Source of the DNA: Pseudomonadota bacterium
Lineage (GTDB): Bacteria; Pseudomonadota; Alphaproteobacteria; Acetobacterales; Acetobacteraceae
DNA: 64,000 bases
Direction of reading: 5' to 3'
Assembly: GCA_021809435.1 (NCBI GenBank)
Contig: JAKBAD010000001.1
Location: 62,001-126,000 of the forward strand
Positions 53,359 to 62,607 of the stretch are shown piece by piece. Position 1 is the first letter of the stretch; every line of letters starts with the position of its first letter. The notes below the pieces were generated by a model. The model was given only the letters and a program-made list of their open reading frames with translations. It did no database searches and was not told the DNA's origin. The position numbers were made by a program, and so were the translations under genes.

Positions 53359-54276
53359 ATGACCGACCATGCACAAAATACCTCGCGCCTGTCGTCAATG
53401 ACCGGCTTCGCCCGCGCCACGGGCGAGCTCAGCGGCGCCAGCTTCGCCTGGGAGCTGCGCTCCGTGAACGGCCGCGGGCTGGATGTGAAGTTGCGCCTGC
53501 CTTCGGGCTTCGAGGCGCTGGAATTTCCCCTGCGTGAGCTGGTGGGCAAGAGCCTCAAGCGCGGCAATGTCAGCGGCGGGCTCACCCTCAAGCGCGAGCA
53601 GGCGGGCGCGATCATGCCCGATCTCGAGGCGCTTCACCGCATCAAGGAACTGGCCATCGCCCTGGCCGACGATATTCCCGGCGCTCTGCCGCCGCGCGCC
53701 GAGCTGATTCTCGGCCTGCCAGGCGTGATGAAAAGCGCCAACAGCCAGGAAGAGCTCTCCGAAGAGGCGCAGCTCGCCTTGCACGAGGCGCTCAAGACCA
53801 CGTTCCTCCAGGCCCTGCGCGCGCTCGATGAGGCGCGCCGCGCCGAGGGTGCCAAGCTTGCCGCCATCGTCGCCGCCAATGTCGAGGAGATCGAGCATCT
53901 GATCGCCGCCGCCAGGATCGAGGCCGCCAAACAACCCGAGGCCCACCGCGCCCGCCTGGCCGCGCAACTGGCTGAGCTGATCGGCGGCACGCCCAACCTG
54001 CCCGAGGAACGGCTGGCCCAGGAAATCGCCCTGCTCGCCACCAAATCCGACGTGCGCGAGGAGCTTGACCGGCTGAGCGCCCATATCGAGGCCGCGCGCG
54101 CCTTGCTGCGCGAGGGCGTCGCCGTGGGCCGCAAGCTGGATTTTCTGATGCAGGAATTCAACCGCGAGGCGAACACGCTGTGTTCAAAATCGGCGTCGCT
54201 GGCGCTCACCTCCATCGGGCTCGCGCTCAAGGCCGCCATCGAGCAGCTGCGCGAGCAGGTGCAAAACATTGAGTAG
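53359..54276 (+). CDS. YicC/YloC-family endoribonuclease
   Basis: A 305-residue protein of the YicC family, recently recognised as an endoribonuclease. The N terminus after 13 residues is SMTGFARATGE, the family hallmark, with WELRSVNGRGLDVKLRLPSG following. The C terminus has KLDFLMQEFNREANTLCSKS. The ATG at 53359 is preferred to an upstream-extended frame. It overlaps gmk, the usual neighbour. The upstream 290 bp contain several hairpins (for example GTTTTTGTGC with GCGCAAAAAC around 53230-53266) and no gene other than the one on the opposite strand. Confidence 0.93.
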   Translation: MTDHAQNTSRLSSMTGFARATGELSGASFAWELRSVNGRGLDVKLRLPSGFEALEFPLRELVGKSLKRGNVSGGLTLKREQAGAIMPDLEALHRIKELAIALADDIPGALPPRAELILGLPGVMKSANSQEELSEEAQLALHEALKTTFLQALRALDEARRAEGAKLAAIVAANVEEIEHLIAAARIEAAKQPEAHRARLAAQLAELIGGTPNLPEERLAQEIALLATKSDVREELDRLSAHIEAARALLREGVAVGRKLDFLMQEFNREANTLCSKSASLALTSIGLALKAAIEQLREQVQNIE

Positions 54277-54850
54277 GCGTGGGCTCTGCCTGGTGCTGGC
54301 CGCGCCCTCGGGGGCGGGCAAAACCACCCTCTCGCGCCTGCTGCTCGAGCAGGATGACGAGCTGCACCTCTCGGTGAGCGTGACCACCCGCGAGCGCCGC
54401 TTGGGCGAAAAAGAGGGCAAGCATTATTATTTCATCAGCCAGGAGCGGTTTGATGACATGGTTGCGCGCGATGAGCTGCTCGAATATGCGCGGGTGTTTG
54501 GCCGCTCTTACGGCACCCCGCGTGACAAGGTGGAAGCCGCGCTCCGCGCCGGCCAGGATGTGATGTTCGACATTGACTGGCAGGGCTTTCGCCAGATCAA
54601 GGCCGCCATGCCGAGCGATGTGGTGGGCGTGTTCATCCGCCCGCCCAACCTCGAGACCCTGCGAAACCGCCTGACCAAGCGCGGTGACACGCCCGAGCAG
54701 GTGGAACACCGCATGGCCCACGCGGAGGCCGAAATCTCCCATGCCCGGGAGTTTGACTATGTGGTCGAGAACCATGATCTCGATGTCGCGTTGGCCGATT
54801 TGCGCGCGATTTTGCGCGCCGCGCGCCTGGCCACCAGCCGCCAGGCGTAA
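54269..54850 (+). CDS. gmk: guanylate kinase
   Basis: A 193-residue kinase converting GMP to GDP. The P-loop APSGAGKTTLSRLL is at residues 12-25, and the GMP-binding segment includes SVTTRERRLGEKEGKHYYF. FDIDWQGFRQIK carries the conserved Asp. The start is TTG at 54269, overlapping the yicC stop by eight bases with AGGTG upstream; no ATG fits. The end is two bases from the convergent GT25 gene. Confidence 0.96.
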   Translation: MSRRGLCLVLAAPSGAGKTTLSRLLLEQDDELHLSVSVTTRERRLGEKEGKHYYFISQERFDDMVARDELLEYARVFGRSYGTPRDKVEAALRAGQDVMFDIDWQGFRQIKAAMPSDVVGVFIRPPNLETLRNRLTKRGDTPEQVEHRMAHAEAEISHAREFDYVVENHDLDVALADLRAILRAARLATSRQA

Positions 54851-54852
54851 AC

Positions 54853-55608
54853 TTACTCCGCCCCCAGGCGATAATGGCGCCAGTGGTAGAAAAACCGCGC
54901 GATGTCACTGGGCCATTTGCGCGGCATGATACGGTAAAACAACGCCCGCCCGTGGCGCGCTCCGCCCTGCGCGCGGGCGGGAATGGTGCTGGGCAGGGTT
55001 TCGTCCTCGCGCACCGGGTGGGGGAGCACGGAAAATGTGTTTAACCCGTGGAAATAATACTCATCGAGCAGAATGTCGATTTGCTGAGTCATGGGCAGCG
55101 CATAGCCGATGAACCGGCGTGCCGCTTCCCCGGTGATGACATAACCTTGCGTGCCACAAGCGCCGCCAAACAACCTCACCAGCTGGCGCCCGGCCAGCTG
55201 TTGCACGGGCTTGCATTTGCGCGCCCGCTTGCCCGCCAGGCGGATGATATCAAACGGCCGCTCGAGCGCCGCCACGGCATCCAGCACGGCGGGCAGGTCG
55301 GGGGCCAGCACCACGTCATCCTCGAGCACCACGCCCGCCCGCGCGGGGCCAGCCGCGATGGCGGCGCAGGCTTTCACATGGCTCAGCCCGCAGCCAATTT
55401 CGTGGGGGGAGAGTTCAGTGCCATAAACCCGCAGGCGTTTTTCACGGTCATAGGCCTGGGCGGCATTGGGCAGGGGCCGGGCGCCGTCGATCGCGTCGAT
55501 GAAGCTAAACGTCAGCCCCAGCGCCGCCAGCTGGGCGCTGATGGCCGCGCGCCGTGCGGGCGAGCGGGTCAGGGAAATCACATAAATGGGCAGCGCCGTG
55601 TGCGGCAC
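54853..55608 (-). CDS. glycosyltransferase family 25 (LPS type)
   Basis: A 251-residue GT25 enzyme. It opens with the strand LPIYVISLTRSPARRAAI and contains the donor-site GVVLEDDVVLAPDL (Asp-x-Asp-like EDD, about residue 93) and CGLSHVKACAAI. A GTG at 55608 with AAGGA seven bases upstream is preferred to the GTG at 55644. GT25 enzymes add galactose or related sugars to lipooligosaccharide; the sugar here is unknown. It stands alone, divergent from gyrA. Confidence 0.88.
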   Translation of the reverse strand: MPHTALPIYVISLTRSPARRAAISAQLAALGLTFSFIDAIDGARPLPNAAQAYDREKRLRVYGTELSPHEIGCGLSHVKACAAIAAGPARAGVVLEDDVVLAPDLPAVLDAVAALERPFDIIRLAGKRARKCKPVQQLAGRQLVRLFGGACGTQGYVITGEAARRFIGYALPMTQQIDILLDEYYFHGLNTFSVLPHPVREDETLPSTIPARAQGGARHGRALFYRIMPRKWPSDIARFFYHWRHYRLGAE

Positions 55609-55760
55609 CGGTTGGTCCTTAATCGTGAAACATCCAATTGACACGCTTGGGTTGTTGCCGATGATCCCGGCGGGCGCAAGTGGGGCAGGGGCTTTTGCAT
55701 GGAGGTTTGGGGTGAATTTGTAAACCCCTGCGTGCTGTGCTACAGGTGTTAGACAATGAT

Positions 55761-55769
55761 TGATATAAT
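55761..55769 (+). promoter_or_regulatory. extended -10 promoter of gyrA
   Basis: TGATATAAT is a perfect -10 hexamer (TATAAT, 55764-55769) with the TG extension. No good -35 lies upstream, as is usual for extended -10 promoters. It would give a leader of about 70 bases before the gyrA ATG. Confidence 0.5.
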
Positions 55770-55843
55770 TTACAGCTTTTTCAATGGCTTAAAAGTAACG
55801 CTGACGGACTCTCCGAAGGCAGGCGAAGGCTTGAACACCTGAC

Positions 55844-58570
55844 ATGACCGATACACCAGCAGAGCCCGGGGCGCCGATGCCGCCCGCGCGGGCGGGCGAG
55901 CCTGTCTCCATCGAATTGGAGATGCGCAAATCCTATCTCGACTATGCCATGTCGGTCATCGTCTCGCGCGCCTTGCCCGATGCGCGCGACGGGCTGAAGC
56001 CCGTGCACCGGCGTATTCTCTACGCCATGAACGAGGCGGGCAACACGCCCGATAAGCCATACCGTAAATCGGCGCGCATGACCGGTGATGTGATGGGTAC
56101 CTACCATCCGCACGGCGACTCGGCCATTTACCTCTCGGCCGTCCGCATGGCGCAGGATTTCTCCATGCGCCTGCCGCTCATCGACGGCCAGGGCAATTTT
56201 GGCTCCATCGACGGCGACGCGCCGGCGGCCATGCGTTACACCGAAATGCGCCTGGCGCCCGCGGCCATGCTGCTGCTGGCCGATATCGACAAAGACACCG
56301 TCGATTTCCAGCCCAACTACGATGAGAGCGAGCAAGAACCCAAGGTTCTGCCCGCCGCCTTCCCCAATCTGCTCATCAACGGCTCAAACGGCATTGCCGT
56401 GGGCATGGCCACCAACATCCCGCCCCATAATCCGGGCGAGATTCTGGATGCCGTGCTGGCCATGATCTCGAACCCCGAAATCACCCTCGATGAGCTGATG
56501 AAAATCGTACCCGGGCCGGATTTTCCGACCTCTGGCATCATTCTCGGGCGCTCAGGCATCCGCTCCGCCTTCGAGACGGGCAGGGGCTCGATTCTGGTGC
56601 GGGCACGTGCCGAGATCGAGGAAATCCGCAAGGACCGCCAGGCGATCATCGTCACCGAAATTCCCTATCAGGTAAACAAATCCACACTCCTCGAGCGCAT
56701 CGCCGAGCTGGTGCGCGCCAAGGAGATCGAGGGCATCGCCGATCTGCGCGACGAATCGGACCGCGATGGCATGCGCATCGTCATCGAGGTGAAGCGCGAC
56801 GCCACGCCCGAAGTGGTGCTCAACCAGCTCTACCGCCTGACCAACCTGCAATCGAGCTTTGGCATCAACATGCTGGCGCTCGACAAGGGCCGCCCGCGGC
56901 AGATGGGGCTGAAGGAATTGCTTGGCCTGTTCATCGAGTTCCGCGAAGAGGTGATTCTCCGCCGTGCGCGCTTCGATCTCTCCAAGGCCCGCGACCGCGC
57001 CCATCTGCTCATCGGCCTTGGCATCGCGGTCGCCAATATCGATGAGGTCATTAAAATCATCCGCGCCGCGCCCGATTCAAACAGCGCGCGCATCGCGCTC
57101 ATGGAACGCGAATGGCCGGCCGATGATGTGCTCTCTCTGCTCGCGCTGGTCGATGACCAGGGCAACCATGTCTCTGAGCGCAACACCATCCATTTGACCG
57201 ACGCCCAGGCGCGCGGGATCTTGGAACTCCGCCTCGCCCGCCTCACCGGGCTGGAGCGCGACAAAATCCACAATGAGCTGGGCGAGGTCGCGGTGCGGAT
57301 CGAGGAATATCTCGCCATCATCGGCTCGCGCATCCGCCGGCTCGAGGTGATGCAGACCGAGCTGCTGGCGGCGCGCGAGAAAATCGCCAGCCCGCGCAAA
57401 TCCTCGATTGAGGATACCGCCTCTGATCTCGACGATGAAAGCCTGATCGAGCCCGGGCAGATGGTCATTACCCTGACCCGCGACGGCTTCATCAAGCGCA
57501 CCCCGCTTGAAGTGTTCCGCGCCCAAAATCGCGGCGGCAAGGGGCGTTCGGCGGCCAGCACGCGCGGCGATGACATCGTCACCCGCTCGTTCAACGCCCA
57601 TACCCACCAGTTCGTGCTGTTCTTCTCCGAAAACGGCAAGGTGTTCCGCGAGAAGGTCTGGCGCCTGCCCGAGACCGCGCCCAACTCGCGCGGGCGCGCG
57701 CTGATCAATCTGCTGCCCGAGCTGGGCGGCGACCAGATCACCACCGTGCTGCCCCTGCCGCAAGATGAAACCCTGTGGGAGAGCCTGCATCTGGTGTTCG
57801 CCACCGCGTCGGGCAATGTGCGGCGCAACCGGCTGGCCGATTTCAGAAATGTCCGCGCTTCGGGGCTGATCGCCATGAAGCTCGACGAGGGCGATCACCT
57901 GATCGGCGTGGCCACCTGCCGCGAGGGTGATGACGTGTTCCTGGCCACGCGGGCGGGCCGCTGCATCCGCTTCCAGATCACCGATGAGACGCTGCGCGTG
58001 TTTTCAGGCCGCGATTCGACCGGCGTGCGCGGCATCCGCCTGCTGGGCGATGACGTGGTCATCAGCCTTTCGGTGCTGCGCCATGTCGAGGCTGGCATTG
58101 AAGAGCGCGCCGCCTACCTCAAGGCCCGCACCGCCGGCACCGAGGATGAGGGCGCCGAGACGGCCGAAGCCGATGAGGCGGTGGCCGAGGTCGTGCTCTC
58201 CGATGAGCGCCACGCCGAGCTGGCGGCCATGGAAGAGATCATCCTCACCGTCACCGACAGCGGGTTCGGCAAACGTTCGTCAGCTTACGAATACCGCGTC
58301 ACCGGGCGCGGCGGTCAGGGCGTGGCCAACATCACGCTCAACGCCAAGCGCAACGGCACGGCCGTGGCGGCCAGCTTTGCCGTGCGCCCTGGCGATGACA
58401 TCATGCTGGTGACGGATGGCGGCCAGCTCATCCGCGTGCCGGTTGACCAGGTGCGTGTCACGGGCCGCGCCGCCATGGGTGTCACGCTGTTCCGCGTCGG
58501 CGATGATGAGCGTGTGACCAGCGTGTTTCCGGTGCTGGAAGCAGAAGAGGAGACGACGGAAGATGGCTGA
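55844..58570 (+). CDS. gyrA: DNA gyrase subunit A
   Basis: A 908-residue type IIA topoisomerase subunit. The catalytic Tyr is Tyr132 in [12 protein letters not shown]. The quinolone-resistance region is at residues 88-106: [19 protein letters not shown]. Here Ser93 equals E. coli Ser83, but the position of Asp87 is Leu97. The C-terminal beta-pinwheel begins near 535 with a GyrA-box variant QNRGGKGR. It contains an acidic insertion at about 760-800 ([20 protein letters not shown]). The ATG at 55844 fits. Its end overlaps coaD. Confidence 0.98.
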   Translation: MTDTPAEPGAPMPPARAGEPVSIELEMRKSYLDYAMSVIVSRALPDARDGLKPVHRRILYAMNEAGNTPDKPYRKSARMTGDVMGTYHPHGDSAIYLSAVRMAQDFSMRLPLIDGQGNFGSIDGDAPAAMRYTEMRLAPAAMLLLADIDKDTVDFQPNYDESEQEPKVLPAAFPNLLINGSNGIAVGMATNIPPHNPGEILDAVLAMISNPEITLDELMKIVPGPDFPTSGIILGRSGIRSAFETGRGSILVRARAEIEEIRKDRQAIIVTEIPYQVNKSTLLERIAELVRAKEIEGIADLRDESDRDGMRIVIEVKRDATPEVVLNQLYRLTNLQSSFGINMLALDKGRPRQMGLKELLGLFIEFREEVILRRARFDLSKARDRAHLLIGLGIAVANIDEVIKIIRAAPDSNSARIALMEREWPADDVLSLLALVDDQGNHVSERNTIHLTDAQARGILELRLARLTGLERDKIHNELGEVAVRIEEYLAIIGSRIRRLEVMQTELLAAREKIASPRKSSIEDTASDLDDESLIEPGQMVITLTRDGFIKRTPLEVFRAQNRGGKGRSAASTRGDDIVTRSFNAHTHQFVLFFSENGKVFREKVWRLPETAPNSRGRALINLLPELGGDQITTVLPLPQDETLWESLHLVFATASGNVRRNRLADFRNVRASGLIAMKLDEGDHLIGVATCREGDDVFLATRAGRCIRFQITDETLRVFSGRDSTGVRGIRLLGDDVVISLSVLRHVEAGIEERAAYLKARTAGTEDEGAETAEADEAVAEVVLSDERHAELAAMEEIILTVTDSGFGKRSSAYEYRVTGRGGQGVANITLNAKRNGTAVAASFAVRPGDDIMLVTDGGQLIRVPVDQVRVTGRAAMGVTLFRVGDDERVTSVFPVLEAEEETTEDG

Positions 58571-59069
58571 GCGAATCGCCCTTTACCCCGGCACGTTCGA
58601 CCCGATCACCAACGGTCATATCGACATCATCTCCCGCGCGGCCAAGCTGGTCGACCGGCTCGTGGTCGGCGTGGCGGTGAATATCGGCAAAGGCCCGATC
58701 TTCGCGCTCGATGAGCGCGTGGCCCTGGTCAAGGCCGAAGTGGCGCCGATCGCCGAACGCCAGGGCATCGCCGTCGAGGTACGGCCCTTCTCGACCCTGC
58801 TCATCCAGTTCGCCCGCGAGGTCGGCGCCAAGATGATCGTGCGCGGCCTGCGCGCGGTCTCCGATTTCGACTATGAATTCCAGATGACCGGCATGAATTA
58901 CCGGCTCGACCCCGAAATCGAGACGGTGTTTCTCATGGCCTCCGAGCGCCACCAGTTCATCTCCTCGCGCTTCGTCAAGGATGTCGCGCTATATGGCGGT
59001 GATATTTCGAGCTTCGTGCCCGCTCACACCGCCGCCGCCACCATCGCCAAGCTGAAAGGCCATTCATAA
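58563..59069 (+). CDS. coaD: pantetheine-phosphate adenylyltransferase
   Basis: A 168-residue nucleotidyltransferase making dephospho-CoA from 4'-phosphopantetheine and ATP. The ATP-binding loop is [16 protein letters not shown] (T/HxGH), and the C-terminal [17 protein letters not shown] is conserved. It starts inside the end of gyrA (8-base overlap), and its stop overlaps the next ATG by one base. Confidence 0.98.
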   Translation: MAERIALYPGTFDPITNGHIDIISRAAKLVDRLVVGVAVNIGKGPIFALDERVALVKAEVAPIAERQGIAVEVRPFSTLLIQFAREVGAKMIVRGLRAVSDFDYEFQMTGMNYRLDPEIETVFLMASERHQFISSRFVKDVALYGGDISSFVPAHTAAATIAKLKGHS

Positions 59070-59620
59070 TGCGCCGCCGCACCCTTTTAACCGCCGCAGC
59101 CGCGGCCCCACTCGCCACCACAGGATTAACCATGAGCGAAGCCCAAGCCGACACGGCCACCCCCACCACCCTGAAAATGACCCTGAAATATGGCGACGTG
59201 ACCATCACGCTGCGCCCCGACCTGGCGCCGCTGGCCTCGGCCCGCCTGGCCGAGCTGACCAGCCAGGGTTTTTATGACGGCTGCAAATTCTTCCGCGTCA
59301 TCGCCGGCTTCATGGCCCAGACCGGCGATCCCACCAACACTGGCATGGGTGGCTCGCAGCTGCCCAACCTGCCGGCCGAGTTCACCAACGATGCCAGCTT
59401 CCTGACCGGCACGCTGGGCATGGCCCGCACGCAAGACCCCAACTCGGCCAATTCGCAGTTCTTTATCTGCTTCGACCCCAGCCCCTGGCTGGACGGCCAA
59501 TATACCATCGTCGGCCAGGTCACGGCGGGCATGGATGCCGTCAACCAGATCAAGAAAGGCGCCGGCTCGAACGGTCAGGTGCAAGACCCCGATTCCATCA
59601 TCAAGATGGTCGTGGCCTGA
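59069..59620 (+). CDS. cyclophilin-type peptidyl-prolyl isomerase, exported
   Basis: A 183-residue cyclophilin. Residues 1-28 look like a signal peptide with a twin-Arg-like [13 protein letters not shown] start. The catalytic core includes FYDGCKFFRVIAGFMAQTGDP, GMARTQDPNSANSQFFICF (in two parts) and YTIVGQVTAGMDAVNQI. It probably folds proteins in the periplasm. A second ATG at residue 22 would give a cytosolic form. It is coupled to coaD by a TAATG overlap. Confidence 0.92.
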   Translation: MRRRTLLTAAAAAPLATTGLTMSEAQADTATPTTLKMTLKYGDVTITLRPDLAPLASARLAELTSQGFYDGCKFFRVIAGFMAQTGDPTNTGMGGSQLPNLPAEFTNDASFLTGTLGMARTQDPNSANSQFFICFDPSPWLDGQYTIVGQVTAGMDAVNQIKKGAGSNGQVQDPDSIIKMVVA

Positions 59621-59629
59621 CTTGACTTT

Positions 59630-59689
59630 GGGGGGCGAAAGATAGTTTAAGCCCCCCACGATGCGGGGCGCGCCAGTCGCGCCCTGTTT
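59630..59689 (+). terminator. two hairpins before tRNA-Lys
   Basis: GGGGGGC (59630-59636) pairs with GCCCCCC (59651-59657), and GGGCGCG (59666-59672) pairs with CGCGCCC (59678-59684) followed by TGTTT. They lie directly after the cyclophilin gene and probably end the gyrA-coaD transcript before the tRNA. A TTGACT at 59622 might belong to the tRNA promoter, but no good -10 follows. Confidence 0.45.
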
Positions 59690-59695
59690 GGTGAA

Positions 59696-59770
59696 GAGCC
59701 TGTAGCTCAGAGGTAGAGCAACCGACTTTTAATCGGTTGGCCGTGGGTTCGACCCCCACCGGGCTCACCA
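59696..59770 (+). tRNA. tRNA-Lys (anticodon TTT)
   Basis: A complete cloverleaf: acceptor stem GAGCCTG/CGGGCTC with one G-T pair, D arm GCTC...GAGC, anticodon stem ACCGA/TCGGT with the loop CTTTTAA (anticodon TTT), five-base variable loop and T arm GTGGG-TTCGACC-CCCAC. The CCA end is encoded (59768-59770). It reads AAA and AAG codons. Confidence 0.97.
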
Positions 59771-59788
59771 TTCAGTTCATCCCCTCCC

Positions 59789-60667
59789 ATGCGACACGCA
59801 CAGCTCACAAACGGTGGCTTCTGGATCATCGCGGCGCTCGGCTTGGCCGATGCGTTGTTGTTCGCCGTTACCGGCATGTCGCTGGCCTGGGTGCCAGTTT
59901 TTCATATTGGCATGGCGGCCCTGGCGCTGGGCGTGTTGGGCTGGGTCTATACGGGGCCACGCCCTGTTCCGCGCCTGGGCTTGCTGGCGTGGCTGGGCCT
60001 GCGGTTGATCCTGTTCACCGCCGCCGCCGAAACGCTGAACATGCTGCTCGATTCGTGGCTGCGCCTCCCCTTATGGGATTCCCGATTCGCCGCCGCCGAT
60101 GCCATGCTCGACTTTCACTGGCCCGCGCTCGATGGCTGGGTGCTGGCGCATCCCCCGGTTCATGCGGTGTTCTCGGTGGTTTATCTGCTGCTGGGGCCGG
60201 AATTCATTGCCCTCTTTCTGCTGCTCAGCCTGACCGGGCGGGGGGCGGCGGCGGTCAGGCTGTGGCGCCTGTTCGCGGTCACCGCGCTGGCCACCATCCT
60301 GCTCGGCGTTTTGCTGCCAGCCACGGGGCCGTTTGCCTGGTTTCACCCGCCGGGCGGGCTGGCGGTGCCTTATGTCGCCCAATATGCCGCCTTGCGTGAC
60401 GGTGCCCTGCGCACCATCAACCTCGCCACCGCCGAGGGGCTGATCTCTTTTCCCTCGTTCCATGCCTGCCTGGCGCTGCTTTGCATGCAGGCCGCCCGTG
60501 CCTTGCCGGGCCCAGCGCGCTGGCCGTTTCTGGCGCTTAATCTGGCCATCATCCTGGCCTCGCCCAGCACGGGCGGCCATTATCTCACCGATATTCTGGG
60601 CGGGCTGGTGTTGGCCAGTCTGGCCATGCGGGCCCTGGCCCCACGCAGGGCGACGGAAACAATTTAA
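59789..60667 (+). CDS. PAP2-superfamily membrane phosphatase (inositolphosphotransferase-like)
   Basis: A 292-residue membrane protein with about seven hydrophobic segments. The PAP2 core motifs are SFPSFHACLALL (motif 2, about 229-240) and STGGHYLTDILGG (motif 3, about 263-275). The first Lys-containing PAP2 motif is not evident, which fits the Aur1/IPC-synthase-like PAP2_C group. Such proteins transfer or remove phosphate-linked head groups on lipids. It lies 84 bases before hpnG, so a link with hopanoid or membrane-lipid metabolism is possible. The ATG at 59789 is 18 bases after the tRNA. Confidence 0.82.
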   Translation: MRHAQLTNGGFWIIAALGLADALLFAVTGMSLAWVPVFHIGMAALALGVLGWVYTGPRPVPRLGLLAWLGLRLILFTAAAETLNMLLDSWLRLPLWDSRFAAADAMLDFHWPALDGWVLAHPPVHAVFSVVYLLLGPEFIALFLLLSLTGRGAAAVRLWRLFAVTALATILLGVLLPATGPFAWFHPPGGLAVPYVAQYAALRDGALRTINLATAEGLISFPSFHACLALLCMQAARALPGPARWPFLALNLAIILASPSTGGHYLTDILGGLVLASLAMRALAPRRATETI

Positions 60668-60751
60668 AAACGCCGCCCCGCCAGCGGACAAATCCACCCC
60701 GCTTATGCTAAAGCCTGCGAGATATAACCGGAGCCTGAGAAAGCGCGAGCC

Positions 60752-61402
60752 ATGGAACGGGCAAAAATTGGCATTGTCACCGGGTTGCGGGCCGAGGCCG
60801 ACTGGCTGGCGCGCAGCGGTTTCATGGTGCGCGTTGGCGGCGGCACGCCGCTGGGAGCCGAGGCAGCCGCCCGCGCCCTCTTGGCGGGTGGCGCCCAGGT
60901 GCTCATCAGCTTTGGCCTCGCTGGTGGTCTGGCGCCCGGCATCGCACCTGGCACGGTGCTCATTCCCTCTTCGGTGCTCGAAGGCCGGATTATCTATCCG
61001 TGCGACTATAAGCTGATGGAATTTCTAGGCGGTTCAACCGGCGCGCCGATTCTGGCCGCGCCCAAGGTGGTAGCCACCGCCCGCGAAAAAACCATACTCC
61101 GCGCCCGGACGGGGGCGGCGGCGGTGGATCTCGAATCGGGCGCGGTGGCGCGTGTTGCCCAGTCGCGTGAAATCGCCTTTGCCGTGCTGCGCGCGGTGGC
61201 CGATCCCGCCGATCGCGACCTGCCCAGCGCCGCCATCGACGCGCTCGATGAACAGGGCAGGGTGCGGCTGGGCCATATCCTGCGCTCGCTCCTGCGTGAG
61301 CCGGGCCAGATCGCCGGGCTGATCAAGGTCGGGCGGGACGCCAACGCCGCCAAAACGGCGTTGCAATCCCATCTCGCCCGCCTGCCGGCCTTCAGCGCAT
61401 AA
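60752..61402 (+). CDS. hpnG: adenosylhopane nucleosidase/phosphorylase HpnG
   Basis: A 216-residue protein of the purine nucleoside phosphorylase/MTA-nucleosidase fold. The phosphate/substrate-binding segment LISFGLAGGLAPGIAPGTVL is at about 50-69, and AAAVDLESGAVARVA holds the conserved Met-Glu-like 'LES' acid and base site. HpnG is known to release adenine from adenosylhopane formed by HpnH, giving ribosylhopane. It converges on hpnH across a terminator. Confidence 0.93.
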   Translation: MERAKIGIVTGLRAEADWLARSGFMVRVGGGTPLGAEAAARALLAGGAQVLISFGLAGGLAPGIAPGTVLIPSSVLEGRIIYPCDYKLMEFLGGSTGAPILAAPKVVATAREKTILRARTGAAAVDLESGAVARVAQSREIAFAVLRAVADPADRDLPSAAIDALDEQGRVRLGHILRSLLREPGQIAGLIKVGRDANAAKTALQSHLARLPAFSA

Positions 61403-61417
61403 AGGCCGGCGTTTTTT
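61384..61417 (+). terminator. rho-independent terminator of hpnG
   Basis: GCCGGCCTT (61384-61392) pairs perfectly with AAGGCCGGC (61402-61410), followed by G and six T residues. The left arm lies inside the last hpnG codons. The T run reaches the convergent hpnH stop codon. Confidence 0.9.
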
Positions 61418-62588
61418 ACTCGGCGGCGGGCGCCGAGAGGGCGGCGGCCACGCGCGCCGCCTTGGCCTCATGAATTTCCGCCATTTTGGTCTCGACATGC
61501 CGCGAGAACACATACTCCGCCGGGCGGGCCTTGGTGAGGTCGATATCCTTGGTCATCGGGCCTTCGGTCTTGATGCCCTGGAGCGCGAATTTGGCCAGCT
61601 TCCAGGGGTGCTGAATGGAATCCATCACCGAGGTCGCCTCAAACCCTGAATGCACCATGCAATCGGCGCATTTCTCATAATTTCCCACCCCGTAGCGGTC
61701 CCACTCGGTGGTTTCCATCAGTTCCTTGAAGGTGCTGGCATAGCCTTCACCCAGCAGGTAGCACGGGCGCTGCCAGCCAAACACGTTGCGGGTCGGGTTG
61801 CCCCAGGGCGTGCAGGCATAAGTCTGGTTGCCGGCCAGGAAGTCGAGGAACAAGGGCGACTGGGTGAATTTCCAGCTAATCCCGCGCTTCTTGCTCTCCT
61901 TGCCGCGCTTGAACAGGGCGCGGAACAGTTCCTTGGTGCGCGTGCGGTTCAGGAAGTGCTGCTGGTCGGGCGCGCGCTCATAAGCATAGCCCGGAGAGGT
62001 GGTCATGCCCTCGACCCCCAGCTGGCTCACCGTGTCATAAAACGCCGCCACGCGGTCCGGGTCGGCGCCCTCGAACAGGGTGCAGTTGATCGAGGTGCGG
62101 AAGCCCTTGGATTTGGCGAGCTTAATGCCCTCCACCGCGCGCTCATACACGCCGTCCTGGTCCACCGCGTGGTCGTGCATCTGCTTGTCGCCATCGAGAT
62201 GGATGGACCAGCAGAAATTCTTATGCGGCTTGTACTGGTCGATCTTCTTTTCGAGCAGCAGGGCGTTGGTGCACAAAATCACATAACGGCCCATCTTGAG
62301 ATAGGCCTCCACGATTTGCGGCAAATCCTTGTGCAACAGCGGCTCGCCGCCGGCGATGGAAATGACCGGCGCCGGGCATTCCTCGGCCGCGCGCACGGCA
62401 TCCTCGACGCTCATGCGCTGATTGAGGATCTCGGCGGGATAATCGATCTTGCCGCAGCCCTGGCAGGCGAGGTTGCAGCGAAACAACGGCTCGAGCATCA
62501 GCACCAGCGGGTAGCGGCGGTTGCCCTTCAGATGCTGGGTAAGAACATATTTGCCAACGCCCACGGCCTGGCTGAACGGAACGCCCAT
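61416..62588 (-). CDS. hpnH: adenosyl-hopene transferase HpnH
   Basis: A 390-residue radical SAM enzyme. The 4Fe-4S motif is CNLACQGCG (about residues 38-46) after LVLMLEPLFR. ISIAGGEPLLHKDLPQI binds S-adenosylmethionine. Two further Cys-rich segments (YACTPWGNPTRN and CADCMVHSGFE) mark the SPASM-like C terminus typical of HpnH. It attaches the 5'-deoxyadenosyl group to diploptene, the first step of C35 hopanoid side-chain synthesis. It lies 19 bases after ispH and is probably co-transcribed with it. Confidence 0.97.
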   Translation of the reverse strand: MGVPFSQAVGVGKYVLTQHLKGNRRYPLVLMLEPLFRCNLACQGCGKIDYPAEILNQRMSVEDAVRAAEECPAPVISIAGGEPLLHKDLPQIVEAYLKMGRYVILCTNALLLEKKIDQYKPHKNFCWSIHLDGDKQMHDHAVDQDGVYERAVEGIKLAKSKGFRTSINCTLFEGADPDRVAAFYDTVSQLGVEGMTTSPGYAYERAPDQQHFLNRTRTKELFRALFKRGKESKKRGISWKFTQSPLFLDFLAGNQTYACTPWGNPTRNVFGWQRPCYLLGEGYASTFKELMETTEWDRYGVGNYEKCADCMVHSGFEATSVMDSIQHPWKLAKFALQGIKTEGPMTKDIDLTKARPAEYVFSRHVETKMAEIHEAKAARVAAALSAPAAE

Positions 62589-62607
62589 CGGATCACTCTC
62601 TCCGCGA

